64,000 nucleotides of DNA from contig NZ_PCPS01000009.1 in the NCBI RefSeq assembly GCF_002975405.1, positions 33,866-97,865 of the forward strand. Reading direction: 5' to 3'. This document shows positions 58,250 through 64,000 of the stretch, in pieces. Position 1 is the first letter of the stretch. Each line of letters starts with the position of its first letter. The translations under genes were made by a program, and so were the position numbers. The stretch comes from Arthrobacter sp. MYb229 (GTDB taxonomy: Bacteria; Actinomycetota; Actinomycetes; Actinomycetales; Micrococcaceae). Below the pieces are notes generated by a model. The model saw only the letters and a program-made list of their open reading frames with translations, had not been told where the DNA came from and did no database searches.

Positions 58250-59478
58250 TTGGCACCTGCCTTGGTGGTTTCGGCGACGCGCGCGCGTCGCTTGGGGTTC
58301 ATGCCGAAGATCGATTTCACCAGCGGCGGAGCGGCGATGAACAGCACGATCAGCGACTGCACCACGAGCACGATGTCGATTGGGGTGCCGGTGGAGATCT
58401 GCATATTGACCGCACCGGCGCGGAAGGCGCCGAACAGCAGTCCGGCGAAGAAGGTCCCCCACGGGGTGGAGCGGCCCAGCAGCGCCACGGTGATCGCGTC
58501 GAAGCCGAGCGAGCCGGCCACACCGGCGGTGAGCACCTTCTCGGTGCCGGCCACCTGGGCGACGCCGGCGGCACCGGCCAGCGCGCCGGCGAAGGCCATC
58601 GCCAGCATGGTGGTCCGTGCGACGTTCACCCCGGCGGTCCGTGCGGCCTGCGGGTTATGCCCTACCGCGCGGAATTCGAAGCCGAGGGTGGAGCGCTTGA
58701 GCATCCAGGCCACCAGCACCGTCAGCCCGATCGCCATGACGAACCCCAGGTGCAACCGGGAACCGGGCATCGCCGGGAAGGTCGCGTTGGCGTCGAGGAT
58801 CGGGGAGATCGGGTTCGTCTCGCCGGGACGGCGGAAGGCGGTGGTGTTCATCAAGAAGTCCAGCAGGTACAGCGCCACGTAGTTGAACATGATCGTCAAG
58901 ATCACCTCGTGCGCGCCGGTGCGGGCCTTGAGCAGGCCCACCAGCCCGCCCCACAGCGCGCCGCCGAGCAGCCCGAAGATGATCACCAGCAGCAGGTGCA
59001 GCACCAGCGGCAGGTGCCAGGCGAACCCGACATAGCCGGCCATCGTGGCCCCGATGATGATCTGCCCCTGGGCACCGATGTTGAACATGCCCGCGCGGAA
59101 GGCCAGGGCAACGCCCAGGCCCGCGCAGATCAGCGGGGTGGAGACCGTCAGGGTCTCCAGGAACGGGGAGAAGCCCCGTGCGGAGTTGTAGATGGAGCCG
59201 TTGAACAGCGCCACGTAGCTTTCGGTTCCCGCGCGCCACAGCTGGGAGAAGAAATCGCTGGGTCGGGCGAAGATGTAGCTGGAGGTCTCGATGACCTTCT
59301 TGTCGGTGACCGCTACCAGCAGGCCGCCGATGACCAGGGCGACGATCACGCCGAGCAGCGAGACGATGCCCGGGCCCTGGGTGATCTTGCGGAAGAGCTC
59401 GTTGTTCGCCCGCCCGCCATCGGGCTGCGCTGCCGGCTTCTCGGCGGTCGGCATCTCGCCGATGGGGTTCTCGCTCAC
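58246..59478 (-). CDS. ABC transporter permease, nucleoside uptake (NupB/YufP-like)
   Basis: 410 aa. A polar N-terminus of about 35 residues precedes about ten helices; RAGMFNIGAQGQIIIGA and RAVGHNPQAARTAGVN are typical of the simple-sugar/nucleoside (BPL_6) permease family. Start overlaps the stop of the ATPase gene by 4 bp (ATGA), so it is coupled to it. First permease of the nucleoside transporter. Confidence 0.9.
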   Translation of the reverse strand: MSENPIGEMPTAEKPAAQPDGGRANNELFRKITQGPGIVSLLGVIVALVIGGLLVAVTDKKVIETSSYIFARPSDFFSQLWRAGTESYVALFNGSIYNSARGFSPFLETLTVSTPLICAGLGVALAFRAGMFNIGAQGQIIIGATMAGYVGFAWHLPLVLHLLLVIIFGLLGGALWGGLVGLLKARTGAHEVILTIMFNYVALYLLDFLMNTTAFRRPGETNPISPILDANATFPAMPGSRLHLGFVMAIGLTVLVAWMLKRSTLGFEFRAVGHNPQAARTAGVNVARTTMLAMAFAGALAGAAGVAQVAGTEKVLTAGVAGSLGFDAITVALLGRSTPWGTFFAGLLFGAFRAGAVNMQISTGTPIDIVLVVQSLIVLFIAAPPLVKSIFGMNPKRRARVAETTKAGAK

Positions 59479-61109
59479 TGCGCTTCTCCTTCCGCTGCGT
59501 TGCTTTCGCCCGGCGCTGCTTGGCCGGGCTGTTTGGTTTCCACCGGCACCGGGGTCGCCTCGACGGGTTCGGCATCCGCCTTCACGTGCCCGGCCTGGCT
59601 GGTCGCATCCTCCTGGGAGACTCCGGCCATCATCAGGCCGAGCACCTCGCGGGAGGTGTCCCCCGGCACGATGCCGTTGATCTTGCCCTTGTAGAGCACC
59701 GCGATCCGGTCCGCCAGCTCCATCACCTCGTCCAGCTCGGTGGATACGATCAGCACCGGGGTGCCCTTGTCGCGTTCGGCGACGATGCGCCGGTGCAGGA
59801 ACTCGATGGAGCCCACATCCACGCCGCGGGTGGGCTGCGAGGCGATGAACAGCTTCAAATCGCGGCTCAGCTCGCGGGCCATAACCACCTTCTGCTGGTT
59901 GCCGCCCGAAAGGCTGGACGCCGGGTTCAGCGGGTTGTCGGTGCGCACGTCGAAGTCGGCGATCTGCTTGGTCGCGTTCTTCTTCATCGCCTCCAGATTC
60001 ATCGAAATCCCCTTGCCGAAGGGCTTTCGGTCGTACAGGTCCAGGATCAGGTTCTCTTCGATGGAGAACTGGGTGACCAGCCCGTGCACCGAGCGGTCCT
60101 CGGGGACAAATCCCACGCCAGAGCGCAGCACCGCCTTGACCGATTTGCCGACCAGTTCCTGCCCGTCGAGCTTGATCGATCCGGCATTCACCGGCTGGGT
60201 GCCGAGGATCGCCTCGGTCAGTTCGGTTTGCCCGTTGCCTTGCACCCCGGCCACGGCGAGGATCTCGCCCTTATGGATGTCGAAGGAGACCCGGTCCAAG
60301 GTGGTGGTGCCGGCCGGGTTGATGACGCTCAGCTCGCGCACCGCGAGACTGGCCTCCCCCGGGGTGCCCGCTTCCTTGTCCAGATTCAGCTGCACGGCGC
60401 GTCCGACCATCAGGTTGGCCAGCTCGGTGGTGGAGGTTTCGGGGGCGACCGAATCGACGACCAGGCCGCGGCGGACCACGGTGATCACATCGGAGACCGC
60501 GCGCACCTCGCGCAGCTTATGCGAGATGAACACGATCGAGGTGCCGTTGGCCTTGAGCTGGCGCATGATATCCAGCAGCTCGTCGGTTTCCTGCGGGGTC
60601 AGCACCGCGGTTGGCTCATCGAGGATGAGCACCTTCGCCTCGCGGACCAGCGCCTTGATGATTTCCACGCGCTGCTGCACGCCGACGGGCAAGTCCTCGA
60701 CGACCGCGTCCGGGTCGACGTTGAACCCATAGCGATCGGAGATTTCGCGGACCTTCTTGCGCGTGACCTGCAGGTCCAGCACGCCGCCGGCCTTGGTGGC
60801 TTCGGCGCCCAGGGCGATGTTCTCGGCGACGGTGAACACCGGGATCAGCATGAAGTGCTGGTGCACCATGCCGATGCCGGCGGCCATGGCATCGCCGGGG
60901 CCGGAGAATGCCACCGGCTTGTCGTCGAGCAGGATGTGCCCCTCGGTCGGTTGGTACAGACCGTAGAGCACGTTCATTAGCGTGGACTTTCCCGCGCCGT
61001 TCTCACCGAGCAAGCAGTGGATCTGGGCATCATCGACGACGAGGTCGATGTCTTTGTTGGCGTAGAAAGAACCGAAGGCTTTCGAGATTCCTCGTAGTTC
61101 GAGTTTCAC
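59475..61109 (-). CDS. ABC transporter ATP-binding protein, nucleoside uptake (NupA/YufO-like)
   Basis: 544 aa with two fused ABC domains: first Walker A GENGAGKST (about 35-43) and Q-loop; second a degenerate Walker A GVQGNGQTE with a good signature LSGGNQQKVV. This is the rbsA/mglA-like double ATPase arrangement. The C-terminus has an acidic Ala/Pro-rich tail. Begins 123 bp after bmpA, with a hairpin in the gap, then is coupled to both permeases. Confidence 0.92.
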   Translation of the reverse strand: MKLELRGISKAFGSFYANKDIDLVVDDAQIHCLLGENGAGKSTLMNVLYGLYQPTEGHILLDDKPVAFSGPGDAMAAGIGMVHQHFMLIPVFTVAENIALGAEATKAGGVLDLQVTRKKVREISDRYGFNVDPDAVVEDLPVGVQQRVEIIKALVREAKVLILDEPTAVLTPQETDELLDIMRQLKANGTSIVFISHKLREVRAVSDVITVVRRGLVVDSVAPETSTTELANLMVGRAVQLNLDKEAGTPGEASLAVRELSVINPAGTTTLDRVSFDIHKGEILAVAGVQGNGQTELTEAILGTQPVNAGSIKLDGQELVGKSVKAVLRSGVGFVPEDRSVHGLVTQFSIEENLILDLYDRKPFGKGISMNLEAMKKNATKQIADFDVRTDNPLNPASSLSGGNQQKVVMARELSRDLKLFIASQPTRGVDVGSIEFLHRRIVAERDKGTPVLIVSTELDEVMELADRIAVLYKGKINGIVPGDTSREVLGLMMAGVSQEDATSQAGHVKADAEPVEATPVPVETKQPGQAAPGESNAAEGEAQ

Positions 61110-61156
61110 GATTCCACCATCTTTGTTATTCGGTTGCTGGCAGGTGGGCAGGCATA

Positions 61157-61203
61157 GAGCGCGTCACCTGCACACCGCTCGGGCGGTGAGCGGTGACGCG
61201 CTC
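61157..61203. terminator. Cruciform-type hairpin between bmpA and the ATPase gene
   Basis: GAGCGCGTCACC and GGTGACGCGCTC pair perfectly; inside, CACCGC pairs with GCGGTG. It sits between co-oriented genes of one operon, so it probably stabilises or partly terminates the bmpA message. Confidence 0.75.
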
Positions 61204-61232
61204 GGATGACTTATTCTGTGGTGCGCCAAACC

Positions 61233-62321
61233 CTACTTAGGGCTGGCAGCCGATTCAACCTTCAGCTCACCGGAGATGATCGAGGCCTTCAGGGCCTCGA
61301 GCTCTGCCTTGGTTTCGTCGGAAACCTTGGAGTCGAAGTCGTGGAATGGAGCCAGGGCAACGCCCTCGTTCTCCAGCGTTCCGACATATGGGGTCGAATC
61401 GAAGTTGTCTGCGGCATCGGCGACGATGACCTCTTCGACGGCCTTATCCATGGTCTTGACCACCGAGGTGAGCATGACGTCCTTGTAGTCCGGCGCGGTC
61501 ACGTAGCCGTCGGAGTCAACCCAAACCAGCTTGACGTCCTTGCCGGCCTTGTTGGCGTCCTGCACCGCAGCGCCGGCGCCCTTGCCTACCGGACCTGCCA
61601 CAGGCATGACCACGTCTGCACCGTTGTCGATGAAGTTCTTGGTCACCTGCTTGCCCTTGTCCTGCTTTTCGAAGTCGCCGGTGAACGTGCCGTCCTGCTT
61701 CTTCTTGTCCCAGCCCAGCAGCTTGACGTCCTCGCCCTTGTCTTCGTTGAACTTGTCAACGCCGTCGGCGAAGCCGTCCATGAAGATGGTGACGGTAGGA
61801 ATCTTGACGCCGCCGAAGGTGGCAACGGTGCCGGTCTCCGAGGCGGCAGCTGCCGCATAGCCGGCCAGGTAGGCTGCCTGGGCCGTGTCATAGATGATCG
61901 GCTTGACGTTTTCGATCTGCTCCTCGTACTGGAAGTCGACGATCGCGAAGTGCTTCTCCGGGTTAGCGGCAGCGGCTTCGGCGGTTGCGTCGCCGAGCAG
62001 GAATCCGACGGTGACCGTCAGATTGCAGCCGGCGTTCATCATGCCGGTGAGGTTGGTGGCGAAGTCGGCGTTCGACTTCGACTCCGCCTCGCGCGGGGTG
62101 AAGCCAATATCGTCGGCGGCGGCCAGCAGGCCGCGGTGCGAGGATTCGTTGAAGGACTGGTCGTCGAATCCGCCCGAGTCGGAAACGATGCAGCCAATGT
62201 AGTCAGAGTTGCCGGCAGCTCCGCCGGTTTCCTCTGGAGCGGCGCCACAGGCGCTCAATGCCAAAGCAGAAATGCCGAGCATGGCCGCGGCCATACCGGT
62301 CTTGCGCGATACGAAGCGCAT
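61233..62321 (-). CDS. BmpA-family lipoprotein, nucleoside-binding
   Basis: Substrate-binding protein of the ABC nucleoside importer. 362 aa. Lipobox LALSAC with lipidated C25. Basic-membrane-protein motifs: GGFDDQSFNESSHRGL early and later PVAGPVGKGAGAAVQDA. GGAGG precedes the ATG. First gene of a six-gene unit with ATPase, two permeases, cdd and deoA. Ligand is probably purine or pyrimidine nucleosides, based on co-encoded cdd and deoA. Confidence 0.92.
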   Translation of the reverse strand: MRFVSRKTGMAAAMLGISALALSACGAAPEETGGAAGNSDYIGCIVSDSGGFDDQSFNESSHRGLLAAADDIGFTPREAESKSNADFATNLTGMMNAGCNLTVTVGFLLGDATAEAAAANPEKHFAIVDFQYEEQIENVKPIIYDTAQAAYLAGYAAAAASETGTVATFGGVKIPTVTIFMDGFADGVDKFNEDKGEDVKLLGWDKKKQDGTFTGDFEKQDKGKQVTKNFIDNGADVVMPVAGPVGKGAGAAVQDANKAGKDVKLVWVDSDGYVTAPDYKDVMLTSVVKTMDKAVEEVIVADAADNFDSTPYVGTLENEGVALAPFHDFDSKVSDETKAELEALKASIISGELKVESAASPK

Positions 62322-62432
62322 CTAAACCTCCATGAGTGAAGTGCGAGATTACCGGGAGGCGAGGAACCTGTAACCCCACGAAGATGGCCTTCGCGAGCGG
62401 CACAAAAGTACTAGCTTTCCCATCGTTTCCAT

Positions 62433-62460
62433 AGCCTATCGGAGATACGACAGAGGTAAA
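62433..62460 (-). promoter_or_regulatory. Candidate promoter of the bmpA operon
   Basis: On the minus strand TTTACC is followed after 16 bp by TAGGCT (62438-62433), about 110 bp before the bmpA start. Confidence 0.4.
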
Positions 62461-62505
62461 GACGTGGAAGATTGCAAACCGGTAACTTCCCGAACACGTA
62501 ACGGC

Positions 62506-62513
62506 AAGCGCTT
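62506..62513. promoter_or_regulatory. Possible LacI-family operator
   Basis: The palindrome AAGCGCTT has the central CG typical of LacI/GalR-type operators and lies about 70 bp upstream of the bmpA -10 box. No LacI gene is in the window. Confidence 0.3.
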
Positions 62514-62584
62514 AACGTCAAACTCCAAGTCAGATGACGATTTGTTAATGCTTCAAAGAAGTGTTAAAAACTTTTGGGTTTCCC

Positions 62585-63790
62585 CTAGTTGGCCAGCGCT
62601 TCGTCGATGGCCTGCACCGCCGCGGCGGTCATTAAACGCACGCCCGTGCCGATGCATCGTTCATCTGGGTTATAGTCCCCGCGGTGCAGGTCGTAGGTCT
62701 TGCCTCCCGGAGTGCGGGTGCCAAGTCGCAACATTGCCCCCGGCACCTTCTGCGTCATCCAGGCAAAATCTTCTCCGCCCATGGACTGCGGGGTCAATTC
62801 GATCGCGGCCGCACCAAATTCTCGGCGACCGGCATCTTCGATCAACGCGGTTTCGCTCGGAGCGTTGATTACCGGCGGCACCCCGCGGGTGTGCTGCATC
62901 TTGATCTCCACCCCATAGGGGGCTGCCACCTGGCGGACCGTAGCATCGAGCAGCTCACCGGCCGCATACCAGACCTCGCCATCGAGGCAACGCATGGTTC
63001 CGGCCAGGTATCCGGTAGCGGGTATCGCATTCGGGGCGCTGCCGGCATGAATCTGCCCCCACACCACCGAGACGGCCGAGCGCACATCGACCTTGCGGCC
63101 GAGCACCGCCGGGACCTGGGTGGCGATCTGGCTCATTGCGAAGACGATGTCTTCGGTCAAATGCGGACGCGAGGTATGCCCGCCGCGGCCGTTGACCTCG
63201 ATCCGAATGGTATCGCTGGCCGAGGTGATCGCGCCGATGCGGGTACCGATCTTGCCCACGTCGATCCGCGGATCGCAGTGCAGGGCCAGCACGCGTGGCA
63301 CCTCATCCAGGATCCCCTGCTCGATCACCGACAGCGCGCCGCCGGGCAGTTTCTCCTCGGCAGGCTGGAAGATCACCCGAATTTTCCCGTGCAACGCCCC
63401 GGCCTCGTCCATCCGCTGCAATGCCAGCGCGACGCCGAGCATCACGGTGGTATGGATGTCGTGGCCGCAGGCGTGGGCCACCCCGTCGGTCAGCGAGGCG
63501 AAATCCAGTCCGGTTTCTTCCATCACCGGCAGCGCGTCGATATCCGCGCGCAGCCCGAGCCGGATCGGCCCCATCCCCACGTCGACGAATGCACCGGTCT
63601 GCTCCATGGCCACCGGTTCGAGCCCGGCGGCACGCAATGCCGCGAGAATTCGCGCGGTGCTCTGGTGCTCCGCGAAGGACAGTTCTGGGTTGCGGTGCAG
63701 CTCGCGGCGGAAGTCGATCAGCGCAGGCAGCAGCGGCTCGGTCCACGGTTGGACGGAAGCTAACTTGCCATTTTCATTCACGGTGGTCAC
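62585..63790 (-). CDS. M20-family amidohydrolase
   Basis: 401 aa. Metal-binding motifs: HACGHDIHTT, QPAEEK and ALHCDPR, with a C-terminal GGEDFAWMTQK; this is the AbgB/HipO-like amidohydrolase branch (M20D). Removes N-acyl groups from amino acids or similar. Mycobacterial amiA1/amiB1 lie close to the add-deoA-cdd region. Substrate unknown. Confidence 0.9.
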   Translation of the reverse strand: MTTVNENGKLASVQPWTEPLLPALIDFRRELHRNPELSFAEHQSTARILAALRAAGLEPVAMEQTGAFVDVGMGPIRLGLRADIDALPVMEETGLDFASLTDGVAHACGHDIHTTVMLGVALALQRMDEAGALHGKIRVIFQPAEEKLPGGALSVIEQGILDEVPRVLALHCDPRIDVGKIGTRIGAITSASDTIRIEVNGRGGHTSRPHLTEDIVFAMSQIATQVPAVLGRKVDVRSAVSVVWGQIHAGSAPNAIPATGYLAGTMRCLDGEVWYAAGELLDATVRQVAAPYGVEIKMQHTRGVPPVINAPSETALIEDAGRREFGAAAIELTPQSMGGEDFAWMTQKVPGAMLRLGTRTPGGKTYDLHRGDYNPDERCIGTGVRLMTAAAVQAIDEALAN

Positions 63791-63873
63791 CCCTGTGAGA
63801 ATACGCCGTCGAGGAATCGGCGACCAGCTGGGCCGTAACCTTGAGCCTAATTACGCAATACAATCCCAGCCCA

Positions 63874-63900
63874 GGCCCCGGTTCATCGCGAACCGGGGCC
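63874..63900. terminator. Hairpin between M20 gene and GMC-type gene
   Basis: GGCCCCGGTTC and GAACCGGGGCC are perfect complements with a 5-nt loop, downstream of the GMC-type gene. Confidence 0.85.
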
Positions 63901-63918
63901 AGGGGCACGGGACATTCG

Positions 63919-64000
63919 CTACTTGCCGCGGATCAGTTCGGCGCAGCGCTCACCGATCATCATCACCGTGAGATTCGGATTCACCGTCACCAACTCCGGC
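63919..64000 (-). CDS. Probable GMC-family oxidoreductase, C-terminal end only
   Basis: The last 27 codons of a minus-strand gene that enters from the right. They read VNPNLTVMMIGERCAELIRG before the stop, which matches the conserved C-terminal VNPxLTIMAxAER segment of FAD-dependent GMC alcohol/choline oxidoreductases. Only the tail is present, so enzyme identity is tentative. Confidence 0.5.
   Translation of the reverse strand, partial: PELVTVNPNLTVMMIGERCAELIRGK

Overview
The window is a stretch of actinobacterial chromosome of moderately high GC, most likely from Micrococcaceae (Arthrobacter/Glutamicibacter-like). Evidence: a WhiB regulator, mycothiol conjugate amidase, DUF3499, DUF4245, DUF4307, DUF501 and DUF5719 proteins, a mycosin-type protease, protein O-mannosyltransferase, and several gene neighbourhoods known from Mycobacterium tuberculosis (pmt/rsmI; whiB2-DUF3499-manA-purE/purK-LCP; glpX-fum; mca-greA; eno-divIC-DUF501-ppx; add-deoA-cdd). 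It is dense, mostly core genome. I see no CRISPR array, insertion sequence, prophage or rRNA operon.

Layout. 1-7.5 kb: end of a transglutaminase (TgpA-like) gene, an aldehyde dehydrogenase, the divergent rsmI/pmt pair and an acyl-CoA synthetase. 7.5-23.1 kb: cell-envelope and regulatory block (DUF1461 membrane protein, DUF3499, degenerate zincin, DUF5719 + giant GT2 + whiB, TIGR03089, GtrA, purK-purE, LCP ligase, manA). 23.1-32.5 kb: central metabolism (glpX, carbonic anhydrase, fumC), a GNAT enzyme, a TetR/MFS efflux pair, an orphan prepilin peptidase with a NUDIX enzyme, and an unknown protein. 32.4-43.4 kb: phoH2 preceded by a small overlapping ORF, Z-prenyl synthase, DUF255 protein, mca, DUF4307, greA, ilvA-AI-2E transporter, Bax-inhibitor family. 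43.4-44.2 kb: a gene-poor stretch ending at tRNA-Leu(UAA). 44.3-52.8 kb: ndh, mycosin-like protease, ppx, DUF501, ftsB/divIC, eno, mazG, an FMN-binding protein. 52.9-64 kb: a nucleoside uptake and salvage locus (bmpA, ABC ATPase, two permeases, cdd, deoA; add nearby with a DedA gene between), an M20 amidohydrolase and the tail of a probable GMC oxidoreductase.

The least ordinary observations are small. A 41-codon ORF overlaps phoH2 by ATGA, in the arrangement known for mycobacterial phoAT-phoH2. A perfect 9-bp inverted repeat with a GTGAA-N4-TTCAC core, like a Rex site, lies on the -35 box of ndh. Many genes have a TANNNT box only 6-8 nt before the start codon, suggesting leaderless transcription. 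I did not find a clearly new multi-gene system. No database search was run; family names rest on recognisable motifs and conserved gene order.
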